In this document: positions 53,401 to 64,000 of the stretch, in pieces
How positions within the stretch are numbered: the stretch's first letter is position 1
Layout of the letters: each line of letters starts with the position of its first letter
Source: Mytilus trossulus
Lineage: Eukaryota > Mollusca > Bivalvia > Mytilida > Mytilidae
DNA length: 64,000 nucleotides
Reading direction: 5' to 3'
NCBI RefSeq assembly: GCF_036588685.1
Contig: NC_086376.1
Span: 29,177,930-29,241,929 of the forward strand
Made by a program: the position numbers and the translations under genes
The notes under the pieces: generated by a model
What the model was told of the DNA's origin: nothing
Databases searched by the model: none
The model's input: the letters and a program-made list of their open reading frames with translations, nothing else

Positions 53401-56400
53401 GAACGTCACAGGAACCCTGTAATACTAGAACGAGAGTATAATAGCATGTGAACATTTCTCTCAATAATATGGTTCATTGGAAATCTTTTCATACAGATTG
53501 ACAACTCATTGTCCGATATGCATGTAATATTTGCCACATGACGCCCATAGTTCTTTCTACTATCATCATCTTATTCTTTGATATTGCTGTAAACATCGAT
53601 GGTTCACACCCAAACAAAATGGGAGTAATGGACCTTCAGAGCTTCTCCGTGTTATACACTTGTGAAATATATCTGAGACGAAATTTCTGTATTGAAATGC
53701 ATCTACATCTCACAAACAGGATTTTTAAATAACGATTTTGAGTAATCACCTTACAAACCAATATAAACGTATGGCAAGATATAACCATGAAGGAATTTAG
53801 TTTTTGTCAGACGCAAGAACTCATCACTATATCATAAACGTATACGTATATATATGCATACAGTTTCAAATATCAAGAACAAGCGGTCGATGTCGATAGT
53901 CCGTTTTCTAACTGTTCAGAGACATGTCACTTGTTCATTCTTGGAAGCCTTCATATTACCCGTCTAATGATGGGAACTGTTTCTGATTGTGTTGACTATA
54001 AATGCTTGTATGGTAATTCTGTCGTTTATCTGTACAAGCGATTGCATTTCCTCTCCTTTCCCAACAAACAAACGAACGAAACGCTACCAGTCTGCTTTCT
54101 CTGGAGCTCATCCTCAATGGCTCTTATACGTCAGGAAACTTACATGTATACTAATAATTATTGTTTCAAGAACAACAATGTATGGACGAACTATTCTAAA
54201 TTCGTCAATATCAGTTATGCATGACTAAAATATAACTTTTATTACAACTACTGTATTACTTATTTGGATTATCATTAATGACGGCTATCATGTTCAACAT
54301 TGCACAAATATTATCATAGAATTTTCAAAAAAATCCTTAAAAAAATCAAGAAATAATGCCTTAGCTTAGATAATTGGTATTCTTTCACAAAAAGTTCGTG
54401 TAAATGATTGTCAAATGAATTTAATTATGTAAGAATAAAATGTTAAAAAGAAACTAAAAAAAAGCATGCATGTTGTATGTAGTATTTTTTTGTCAATTAA
54501 AAACTTTAAAATTGCAATGGTTTTATTAGCATTTAAACACAGCCAGATTTGAATACAAATTAAGAAATTCCGGTAAAGTCAATGATATCAAACAGATGTA
54601 CAATGGTATATTAGTGTATTAACATCGTGACAGCATACTCTTTCTAATCCTTTCTGTTTATCCTTTCCAAATAACAACATTTATACCTGTGTACGCTTGA
54701 ACTCACACCTGCGGCTAAATAGCTACTAGGTAAACGAATTGACCTCAAGCCGAGAAATATACAGTGACCTTTACAAAATAATATACACACTCTGCTCACA
54801 CATTAGTTGCATTGAAATGATTATCAAAACAATAACGGTAAATAGAACTGAAATATTTTCAGTTCAATATCAGTAAAAATGTTCAATAAATATTTTATGA
54901 AAAAAATCTCAACAATAATTAATTAAATTTATTCAAAAACATTTACTAGAGATACTTTTATAGGAGTTTAATTCAATCAATACAAAACGGTATATGCATA
55001 TTCATTTTCGTTCATTCTTATATTGTGGTTAATAACTACGGCCATTCGTCAGCTGTGCGCTTTTAATTACGTATATTGTCGATAAGCTATAAGAGTTAAA
55101 CAGATTTTATTTTTTTCCCAGAATTCAATAAATCGGGCTAATACGTCACGACCCACTCGAGAATTCAACCAAAAAAGGTACAAATACTTGATTTTCTCCG
55201 TTATTAGAAGGAATATAAATTTAAAACTTTGCAAATGTGTTTTTTATGTTCAGATGAACATAATAAGATGATAAGTGAAAAATCGCGGAATTTCCCTTAA
55301 CATAGCACAAGTTAATAATAAAATTGCAAAAATCATATAGTCACACAGAAAATAAAAGTAAAATAAAACAGGCATAAACATTATATGCATGCACTGCACT
55401 GGCATGAGCTGTTACTTGGATCCTAGTATGTTTGTACCAATTTTTTGAATTGTTCAAAAGATGTTTCCACTCGACAATGGTTCGGTAGCTCATTCCAGAT
55501 TTGTGCAGCATTATAACGAAACGGTTTTAAGCCATAATTAGTAGTTCGAACTCTTGGGAGTACTGCTATTTCCTGTGATCTTAAATCATACTTGTTAATT
55601 TTTATATCAATCAAATCATGAAGGTAGCTCGGACTTTTTTGTGAATTATTTTAAATGTTTCTTTTGCAATTGTTTCTATTCTTCTTATCTTTAAAGATGG
55701 TAATTTAGATTTTCTAGCAATTTTTCGTAAGGAATATCATAATCTACATAAATGAATCTGAGCGCTTTCTTGAATTTTTTCCATTTTAAAAGATTTTTTT
55801 TCACTTCAGTAGTGCCAAATTACTGGACAATAGTTAAAATTCGAAAGTATGAAAGAGTAGTATGCTGTTAACCTACCTAGCCTGTTTAAATATTTACCCA
55901 TACGTTTTAGAATATTTAATTGTCGTGATGCCTTTTTACATATTTCAGATGTATGATTGTTAAAATTTAAGTCAAATCTATAGTTATTCCAAGAAGTTTA
56001 ATATTTTCTTCACAAGAAATTTTGTTTCCATTTAAATTAAATATCAAATTATGTTTATTTGTTTTTCCCAATGGCTATAGCCTGGAATTTGTCAGGATTA
56101 GCCTTCATTAAATTTATAGAAAAACAGTTTATTAGATTTTATTCAAATTAGATTTAAACTAGTAGATATAGTCTGATTTTGAACGGTTCGTTACACATCT
56201 ATTCCGTTGTCAAATAGTCATAAAATTGTATGAAACTTGGGCAGAAGTCTTTTTTTTTATGATTATGTCTGAAGCAAACTTTTTGATAATACATGTTTCA
56301 TTTTCAGTATTTTTCTGATATCATGAGATGGACTTCGGTTTTTTTTTTACAGTTTACAATTACAGACAGTCTGGGATTACACTTTTTTTGACATGATAAA

Positions 56401-59400
56401 TTAGTAAACCATCCGATGATGAATTGTTAGGAAAGTATGACAGAAACGAATCTTCAAGACGATGAAATAGCATCTATACATTTTTTTTAAATTTTGTATT
56501 TTACGTATACATGGACTCACTTTTTAAGTCAACATAACACTTTTACACTTACAGCAGCAATCACCGACGAGACTCGGGGTTCGGAATCCCTTGCGATTTT
56601 GTTATAATTAAAATATACATTTTGTATACAAATATATAATTTCAAGCTTACAGTTCTTTATATAAAGGTAAGTGACAGCGAAATGTAACTATTTATACAG
56701 CTGTGTTAGCTATTACGAATGCCTTAAAGCTTTGGCGGAAGATGTCAACGTGAGATGGATTATATTTATTCAGACGTTTTCCAACTCGTCTAAACATCAG
56801 CCATACATTGTTAGATCTGTTTTTTCTCCCTCGGCGGGATTCGAACTTATGCTACTGAGATATCGTGACACCAACCGCACTGTATCCGACATGCTAGACC
56901 ATTCGACCGCCTTGGCTTCACAAAAATAAAGTTTTCTGTGGCCGGGTGTTACCTTTCCTCGTCCGTTTTAATCTAGCGTCGTAATATTATACAGTACATG
57001 ATATATAAGGCATGAAGATGGTACTGTTACAGATCAGCTGAATTATGATATCTATTGTAAAGGATCCTACAAATTAATGCAAGATACATTCACAGAAATA
57101 ATTAAAATATTTACAAGTACGTCTGAACCAGTGACAACTTTCTCTCTATATATATACATCTGTAAGACGAGAAATACAAATGATAATTTTCATTGAAGTA
57201 ATTCGTTATCATTATTTAAACTCTTGAAAACACGAAAATTATACATGGTTATGTTTCGGGAACTGTCTTTATCTTTTCTGAATAGTGCTTATTTATCATC
57301 ACAAAACACACCATAATCAAATTAATCAAACCTCTCCAGAAACTGTTCGTAAACGATCATATCGGTTCTTTTTCAATCGTCTTTATTACATAACATCACG
57401 ATAGTAATGTAAACCATAGATATGATAGCTAGTAAAAGTAATACTTGCTACATTTCTTTTTCTTTTTTATTTCCCCTCAGTGTATAATTCTCAAATAATC
57501 TCCTCACAAACTAATTACGTTTACTGAAAGCTGTCAAAAAAATAACAGGAATGAACATGTACATTACTGAAAACAAAAGCTTGAAAACTTATTATGGATA
57601 TACATTATTTAGACTTGCTTAATTTAGCCAGTCTAAATAATGGTTATCCATAATAAGTTTTCAAGCTTTTGTTTCAGTCGTCTGTCAGTTATCAAATAGT
57701 ACTTGACCTTAATACAGTAATTTTTTAGTGTGCAGCTTAATCTCGATGTTCGAATATGTCTCGGCTTTTATCAAATGTGAGCGATGAGTTGTAAAGTACC
57801 GAATGGTCGTAAATAATGTATAGAGGGGAATAAAGCAAACTTTATTCAGTTTAATAGAAAACTCAACTTTATTCAGCCAACGAGAAAACTCTTCACCAGG
57901 GACCAACTTGACATGACGTTGACAACACGTCACGGTCTTCAATACTGAGCAAGACATATAGTATATAGCAAGATATATATATATATAAGGCTCTTCTAAC
58001 ATAACGTTTTTTATTACTGAGATACTGAGTTACCAACATGAAAATCAGAGTGCAAATTACATCCATGTCATTTAGACTTTGTCAATGTTTGTTGGAAAAT
58101 TGTCTGATTACAAATTCCTTATTTGTATAGGAGCGTAACTGCTTTCACTAATAGAAACCAAGGATTATTTTGTATAGTTAGATCTAACTATACAAATCCT
58201 TGTAGAAACTAATGTAAAATTGGAAAAATGCTCTACAACAAGTAAATGAACATCAAGATGTACAGATGTATTTAAAGGAGAATCACCTCACAAAAACAGT
58301 GTATTTTTTAAGATGACTTTGATCTATACTTTTAATTTTCCGATTTATGTGCTGGCAATATCATATGACTTGGTGTAGAGTCATTTGATTCTTATTAAAC
58401 TACCATTAGATAAATCGGTGTAATAATGCAACTCGATGAGTATAACAGTTACTGAGATTAAACACAACAAACGGACATTCTCAAGACGCTTAGAGACCTA
58501 CCACCGTGTAACTAGTTATAAAAATGTACCGCGAGAAGCAAAACTGCATTACTACACCAAATGTAATTTCGATACCGACATATTAGAATCCATAATTCAT
58601 TTACTGAAATTAAATTTGATTTCTATACCATTTTTTTTATACTAGAGTATATAGTATATATGTGATTTACAAGTGTAAACTAATGATGCGTCGCGATTGC
58701 AACTTTGATGAACTTAAAAGAAGGTACGAGAGCTAGGTTTTAGGATTACAATTGACCCACCGTTGTGTACCCTGCTGGGCGGACGAGTCTATATAGGAGA
58801 GTGTACATTGTAGTAGCAAACAATAGATCACTCGGACCTTTTACATGTAGTTTATTTCTGTTTGATGTAGGCAAAGGGATTAACAAAGTACCATTATAGT
58901 TCTATTACATTGCATGATAACAAAGTTAAGATAATAAGATCAGAACTTTACGCAAGAAATTTTCTAACCAGGTGATTCTAGGCCTTCCTGGTTTCCTTTT
59001 TCCTGGTGGTGTCCAATATAAAGCTGTTTTAGGTGTGCGATGTTGTGGCCTAACCATCTAAATCTTCTCAATCTATACATATATATCTTTTATTTATATA
59101 CATGTAAGAAATCTAAAGGAGAATAAAACACTGATTTTGAATTGCTGAGTGTGGATTATCAAGTTTACTTCCCATATAGGCAACCATGTAGTTAGCTATA
59201 TAGATGGAGCACATGTCTCCTCTTTTTTTTTAACAAACATCGGCATTCTCATGGGAACCAACTGTGCTTCTCTTGTCAATATTTTACACGTTTCACATGA
59301 GGTTGACATCATACAGGAGCTTCATATGTAAAATTATAAGAAGCTTGCACGTTTTTTAACTCCACGTGTCATCATAAAGATGGTGTCGTCTCTCACTTAA

Positions 59401-59879
59401 TAGTTTAATGTAAGCTGACTATGTTAAACGCATATACATGTATTCTATTTAACTGTAGATGTCAAATATACAACAGATGCAGTTAGATCTGCTTCTTATT
59501 TTGACTGTTTTTATTTTTTATTTGTCTGAAAGGCAATAAAACTTTTAGTGAATATGCTGATAGACGTGTGAAGTCTAAACTTATATATTTGAAACATCTT
59601 ATTAAAAACTGATATAGTTGTAAATTTTAATTATAGCAACTGATGGTGGCCACGAAGGACATGTCCACTTCGCTCCAGAACAAGTGGAATCACATAACAT
59701 GGAAATACAAGTGAAAAATATAAACGACGATACAATAGACATACATTTAGGTTTTCTAAAAGTCCATCATTACTATGAAGTGTCCTTCTGTGTTCAGGAT
59801 AAGTTAGGAGAAAATGTTGAAACGAATCCATTACAAAATGTCCATGTGACTATACAACAGACAACACCAACAGATACTG
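50415..59879 (+). CDS. ADISSP: ADISSP/C20orf27-like gene, 5' part
   Basis: The strong exon is 59637-59879 (TTATAG acceptor, GTAGGT donor). It reads GGHEGHVHFAPEQVESHNME ... LGFLKVHHYYEVSFCVQDKL ... VHVTIQQTTPTDTG. HVHF, GFLK, the following YE.xF and the VHVT..Q segment align with human C20orf27/adipose-secreted signalling protein (formerly UPF0687). The candidate first exon is 50415-50442 (METISENSN, GTAAGT donor), phase 1 like the long exon, with an in-frame TAG just before its ATG. An extra small exon between them, coding the human RVRSIRF-like part, could have been missed. The remaining C-terminal half should lie right of the window. The long exon's last 45 bp and donor are the source of the minisatellite that follows. 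No signal peptide is seen. Function of the family is poorly known. Confidence 0.6.
51850..51965 (-). repeat. Dispersed repeat fragment
   Basis: 'ggaatatgacagttgtt', 'attcgtttggtgtgtttgagcttttaattttgccat' in pieces, paralogous to 37080-37165. Confidence 0.55.
52080..52265 (-). repeat. Dispersed repeat family B, inverted copy
   Basis: 'gttttctcgtttgaatggtttta', 'tttggggccctttatagctt', GGATGGAGAGTTGTCTCATT: the reverse complement of 47184-47345. Confidence 0.75.
52640..52960 (+). repeat. Repeat with ~147-bp internal duplication
   Basis: The blocks 'gtccgtgcatt.ac.catgaac.gttc.accaaagcttt' and 'tttaatatgttgttactg' occur at 52700-52765 and again at 52862-52928; between them is 'caataatggcgattttgactttt'. 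A (CGGG)n-like stretch is at 52672-52690. Open frame across it is not a recognisable protein. Confidence 0.5.
53000..55419. other. Intron of ADISSP-like gene, no confident feature
   Basis: Two open frames on the plus strand stand out slightly: 53538-53732 (hydrophobic start MTPIVLSTIIILFFDIAV) and 53920-54230. Neither shows a known domain or well-placed splice sites, so I do not call them genes. Confidence 0.35.
55420..56135 (-). pseudogene. LINE reverse transcriptase C-terminal fragment
   Basis: On the minus strand, with several frame changes: KFQAIAIGK (near 56080), SRQLNILKRMGKYLNRL (55900), SFILSNFNYCPVIWHY (55840), KSKLPSLKIRRIETIAKETF (55700), then TTNYGLKPFRYNAAQIWNEL and EQFKKLVQ (55440-55540). 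These blocks, in this order, follow the catalytic core of many non-LTR reverse transcriptases. The YADD part is missing and the 5' side is not visible. Confidence 0.8.
56795..56960 (-). mobile_element. tRNA-derived SINE-like unit, copy 2
   Basis: Same unit as 39051-39232: 'acattgttagatctg', 'tcggcgggattcgaac' (B-box GTTCGAATCCC on minus strand), 'atatcgtgacacc', 'tgctagacca' (A-box) and 'gtgttacctttcc'. It lacks the inverted arm. Confidence 0.7.
57567..57676. repeat. ~48-bp inverted repeat hairpin
   Basis: Left arm starts CTGAAAACAAAAGCTTGAAA (57567-57615) and the right arm ends with its inverse (57630-57676) around a 14-bp loop; a few mismatches. Probably a palindromic MITE; no clear TSD. 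Confidence 0.7.
58152..58209. mobile_element. 44-bp palindromic micro-insertion, copy 2, 7-bp TSD
   Basis: 58159-58202 begins CAAGGATTATTTTGTATAGT, is nearly symmetric, and ends ACTATACAAATCCTTG. TAGAAAC flanks it exactly on both sides (58152-58158 and 58203-58209). Same palindrome as 49133-49168. Confidence 0.75.
58210..59636. other. Last part of the ADISSP-like intron, nothing recognised
   Basis: AT-rich intron up to the acceptor at 59635. No exon, element boundary or tandem repeat that I can support. Confidence 0.4.
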
Positions 59880-61376
59880 GTAGGTAAAATGTCCATGTGA
59901 CTATACAACAGACAACACCAACAGAAACTGGTATAGGTAAAATGGCATGTTACTACCCAATAGATTGCACCAAAAGAAGATGGTAGGTAAAATGTCGGTG
60001 TAGCCATACAATAGATAACACCAACAGAAACTGGTAGGTAAAATGTCCATGTGACTATACAACAGACAACACCAACAGAAACTGGTAGGTGAAATGTCCA
60101 TGTGACTATACAACAGACAACCCCAACAGAAACTGGTAGGTAAAATGTCCATGTGACTATACAACAGACAACCCCAACAGAAACTGGTAGGTAAAATGTC
60201 CATGTGACTATACAACGTACAACCCCAACAGAAACTTGTAGGTAAAATGTCCATGTGACTATACAACAGACAACCCCAACAGAAACTGGTAGGTAAAATG
60301 TCCATGTGACTATACAACAGACAACACCAACAGAAACTGGTAGACGAAATGTCCATGTGACTATACATAAGACAACACCATCAGAAACTGGTAAGTAAAA
60401 TGTCCATGTGACTATACATCATACAACCCCAACAAAAGCTGGTAGGTAAAATGTCCATGTGACTATACAACAGACAACCCCAACAGAAACTGGTAGGTGA
60501 AATGTCCATGTGACTAAAAAACAGACAACCCCAACAGAAACTGGTAGGTAAAATGTCCATGTGACTAAACAACAGACAACCCCAACAGAAACTGGTAGAT
60601 AAAATTACCATCTGACTATACAACGTACAACCCCAACAGAAACTTGTAGGTAAAATGTCCATGTGACTATACAACAGACAACCCCAACAGAAACTGGTAG
60701 GTAAAATGTCCATGTGTCTATACATCATACAACCCCAACAGAAACTGGTAGGTAAAATGTCCATGTGACTAAACAACAGACAACCCCAACAGAAACTGGT
60801 AGATAAAATGTCCACGTGACTTTACAACAGACAACACCATCAGAAACTGGTAAGTAAAATGTCCATGTGACTATACATCATACAACCCCAACAGAAACTG
60901 GTAGGTAAAATGTCCATGTGACTATACAACAGACAATTCCAACAGAAACTTGTAGATAAAATGTCCATGTGATTATACAACGTACAACCCCAACAGAAAC
61001 CATCCGACAATGTACACCAACATAAGGTGGTATTTTAACAAATGTAATTGAAACCACCCACCAGATAATACACACAGAACCATCCGACATATTACACCAA
61101 TAGAAAATAGTTGGTAAATTGTAATTGAAACCATCAAATAGATTACACCAACAGAATGTGGTACTAGTAGTTAAAATGTAATTAAAACCACCCACCAGAT
61201 TACACACACAGAAAGGTAGTATACAATGGTGGTACCACCCAACAGAAAGTGGTAGCTAAAATGTAATTGAAACCACTCACCATAAGATGGTAGGTAAAAT
61301 GTAATTGAAACCACCAAACAGATTACACCAACAGAAGATGGTAGGTAAAAAGTAATTGTAGCCATATTACAGATTA
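59835..61376. repeat. 51-bp minisatellite derived from exon end plus splice donor
   Basis: The exon's last 45 bp with its donor (AAAATGTCCATGTGACTATA ... ACAGATACTG|GTAGGT) is followed by about twenty near-identical 51-bp units to 60960 (AACTTGTAGG or AACTGGTAGG plus TAAAATGTCC etc.), then by diverged units (GTAATTGAAACCACC, 'agattacaccaacag') to 61376. Each unit repeats the donor-like CTGGTAGGTAAA. In the exon's frame each unit holds a TAA. The 155- and 144-residue open frames on the minus strand are its shadow. Confidence 0.92.
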
Positions 61377-62404
61377 GAACAACATGATATGATGTTCTTT
61401 GAACTTTTCATTACACTGAATGTGAGACACTTTAAGTGTGTCAATTTTTGTTAATCTTTCTAATTTGTATTTCCCGTCAACATTAATATCATCTTTATAG
61501 TACTCCCAAAAGAGAAAAAAATACTCTGCTAACATTAAAATATTCTGGAGCATTGATTTAATGTTAAGAGCTGATCGAGTCAAGTTAATGCCAATATATA
61601 CAATGAGATACGAGTCCAAGTGAAGAGGGATTAAGCAACGTTTAGTATATATTCAGTAGCTTCTATTAAGATTATTAATTCCATTTGAAACCAAACAATT
61701 TCGTGAACTCAGTTGTTTTCGTTATATTATGAAAAAACAAAATAAAGGAAACCAATTACATGACAATCTGTATCTAATCTGATTGTTCACCGTTGGGTAT
61801 TAGGATTATTAAACAAAAATCGGTCAATACAGCAAACAGAACATTTACAATTTCATTTTAAAACAAATTGAAAAGACAGAAATATCATAACAGTAACTCA
61901 ATGATAACTTGCATTCATTAAGATCATATGGGAATGAAATGAAGGATTCATAATCAGCAGTTTGGGAATATCCTCTCTAGTTTCCAGAACAAAAAATAAC
62001 AAACGGCATTGATAGAGTTTTGTTTTTCATTTTTGAGTTGGAATATTCATTTGCAGCATGTTTTCTGTACTTTTTTTACAGAAAAATTGAACTGTTGTCT
62101 CTTTTGCACACAACTGGAAAAATTGACAGTAATTCTATCTTGTTTGTGCGAAAATGAAGATGAAATACAAAACTGTTGAAACAGAAAAAAAAAACCCAGC
62201 ATTCCAAAGAGGAAAAAGCGAAATGGCAATGAGAATTATAAAATTATAAAGGAGATTAAAAAGCAGCACCTGTCTGTGTATGAATCATGACTAGTAAATA
62301 TATCAAAGGTGGTATGATATTCCAGAACTTCCATTTCCTATCATGTTTTCCTTGATAAAAGTTTTTACTTACAAAGAGACTATGACACCAAGAGTTCCAA
62401 GGGT
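61377..62404. other. No recognised feature
   Basis: AT-rich DNA, expected to be intron of the ADISSP-like gene. I searched for a following exon starting in phase 1 and found none. Confidence 0.35.
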
Positions 62405-63571
62405 ACTGTGCTTAAACGGCCGTGGGTAACTTAAGTTACCCACAGCCCAAGATGGCGGACTCTAAACTCGTTGAGATGACAGTTGATACGAAATATACTT
62501 TTTGCAACGTTTTTCATGATCTATGTAAATATTGATAGGATTTTTGAATAAAGAAATCACCTACCATCACTTCAAATTCGTTAATTTTGACTTCACTTTA
62601 GCGCAAGGCCACCTTTTAAAAAATGTATAAGATGTCCGTAACTTACAAGTTAAAAATAATCAGACTGTCCGTAACTTTATTTTCGGATGTGGGTAACTTT
62701 TTTTCAAAATTGTAAGATTAACAATTTCAACAGTTAAAGGACAATAAACACTATCAAACCCCTTAATTATTACATAGATTTATACAATAGCGATATGCTT
62801 CAAACTAAACAAGAGAAAAAGTAAACCAGAGTGTCACGGATTTTCCGTTTAATTTGAAAAAAATATTCCCGGGATAACACGGGATCTGACGGTACGGCGA
62901 AATTTATCTAACATTCTTCTAGCTTTATAGATTGTTCACTGATGAGTCCTTGGCGGAATTTGATATTCTTTCCTTTAAATAATTCTGAATTGTTAGCCAA
63001 AAAGGTATGGTCTCTACTATATCTAGTGTGATGTGTTGTTGATTGTGAGAAAAAAAATGCCAATATCTAGGAGTAGATGGAAGTCTATATTATTCAACAT
63101 GTGTCAGTTGATTATAGTAATAAAGGTAGATTTTAAATCTTCTAACAGTTTCATTGACCTCAGGGGTTCAATAAGATCGGGTATCAAATCATACATATCT
63201 TCTTTAGAGGTTTGGACTGATTCATCTGTATTTCTGCTAAGAATTGACCTCTTTGAAAGTTACTGACATCAAGCTAAAGTTACGGACATCCCTATTGGTA
63301 TAAGGAAAAAAGTTACGGACAAGTTGTTTTGAAGTTACGGACATCATAAGTGTTTCGGCAAATCGCGCTGAACTCGTTTATTTTGTAGTAACTAACCACG
63401 TTTTACATTGCAGAGTTTCCCTAAAAGATTTATATAACTTTTTAATTACTGAACATTTCTTTTGTTTTCATGGTATTGTAATTATATAGGAGCAAACTTC
63501 CTAACCGAAGCCAGGCGGCTCCATCTTGGGCTGTGGGTAACTTAAGTTACCCACGGCCGTTTAAGCACAGT
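62405..63571. mobile_element. 1167-bp element with identical 51-bp terminal inverted repeats
   Basis: 62405-62455 (starts ACTGTGCTTAAACGGCCGTG) and the inverse of 63521-63571 are identical over 51 bp. Each end contains its own palindrome, GTGGGTAACTTAAGTTACCCAC. Inside, GTTACGGACAT-type motifs occur several times in both directions (62630-62690 and 63280-63345). No transposase ORF. No unambiguous TSD; CCAAGGGT and GAAGGGGT abut the ends. Non-autonomous DNA transposon of unknown family. Confidence 0.8.
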
Positions 63572-63779
63572 GAAGGGGTGAAGTGAAATTCAACATTCGA
63601 AAAAAAAATCGAATTCTATCACGAGTTGTTGATTGCCATGGAACATCTGTTTCACATTATTTTTTTTTCAGTTGTTATATAACTGAATTAACCACAACCC
63701 CGTCCCCCTTCCTCGAATTTGTTTACACAAGTAACACAAGACGGTACCACGTGTGATGTAGAATGTACTTAGGCAGCAA

Positions 63780-64000
63780 CCATTTGATTTTCGGGGGGGG
63801 GGGGGGGGGCTATGGGTTTTTTTTTGGAAAAAAAGTTTGTTTTCAGTTTGTGGTGAAAAAAATAATTTGTTTAGGACCCTGAGAAAAAAAAAGATTTGTT
63901 TTACCCTCAGCTGCCACTATATTTAATGTTAAAATTGAAAAGAAAAAAATTGTTTTCGGTTTGTCGCTAAAAAAAATAGATTGTTCTATAATCTAACATG
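63780..64000. repeat. G-run and diverged TTTGTTTTCAGTTTGT repeat
   Basis: A run of 17-18 G at 63795-63811 is followed by two or three copies of a unit with 'aaaaaagtttgttttcagtttgt', cut by the window edge. Confidence 0.5.

Noticed and set aside
53538..54230. Possible secreted or membrane protein exons (hydrophobic start at 53538; ORFs at 53931 and 53989)
   Set aside because: No convincing splice sites, no family resemblance, and two overlapping frames are equally open; kept only as a note.
59901..60815. Two minus-strand open frames of 155 and 144 residues with SHMDILPTSFCWGC repeats
   Set aside because: They are read through the 51-bp minisatellite (a multiple of three) and mirror the plus-strand exon-derived unit; no start context, splice sites or independent family.

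Overview
The window is a stretch of animal nuclear DNA, AT-rich, with GT-AG introns, long introns and a very dense load of old and young mobile DNA. Dispersed repeats of kinds I associate with marine mussels (a tRNA-derived SINE-like unit, a 'taaggtggtacc' MITE, and several unnamed families present here in two to five copies) point to a bivalve mollusc, probably Mytilus or a close relative. That assignment is inference; no marker gene fixes the species.

Genes, left to right. (1) A CCDC112 homologue (coiled-coil centriolar-satellite protein) runs on the minus strand from its ATG at 12388 to a last recognised exon at 564-682, with 13 exons that join in phase. (2) A complete UBLCP1 homologue (ubiquitin-like domain CTD phosphatase that acts on the nuclear proteasome) runs on the plus strand, 17173-33464, nine exons, 330 codons. 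The two genes are head to head about 4.8 kb apart. (3) A two-exon gene for an unrecognised, cysteine-free secreted protein of 103 residues lies at 38363-43612 and ends close to a Gly-Arg-Arg that looks like a prohormone processing/amidation signal. (4) The 5' part of an ADISSP/C20orf27-like gene lies on the plus strand: a long coding exon at 59637-59879 and a phase-compatible candidate first exon at 50415-50442. It leaves the window on the right.

Mobile DNA fills nearly everything else. Elements whose boundaries I could fix from terminal repeats plus target-site duplications (TSDs) are: a 5'-truncated LINE (20270-22579), a hAT relic (28701-30496), a piggyBac-like MITE (1463-1759), a GGTCCGAG-ended MITE present twice (35714 and 42606) with 4-bp TSDs and a paralogous empty site, and a 4.66-kb foldback element (44987-49649) whose arms carry inverted 23-24-bp tandem arrays and which holds further nested elements. 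Three more LINE relics lie at 12749-13030, 13376-15062 and 55420-56135.

Points most worth a second look: the foldback element; tiny palindromes of 36 and 44 bp flanked by 7-bp direct repeats, which behave like minimal insertions; an intronic 51-bp minisatellite that amplifies the end of the ADISSP-like exon together with its 5' splice site about twenty times, while two CCDC112 exons show the same kind of exon-end/splice-donor duplication; a 1.17-kb element with identical 51-bp ends; and a 6.5-kb TIR-bounded unit in UBLCP1 intron 1 that carries an in-phase three-exon candidate ORF. No prokaryotic operon, CRISPR array or rRNA gene is present.
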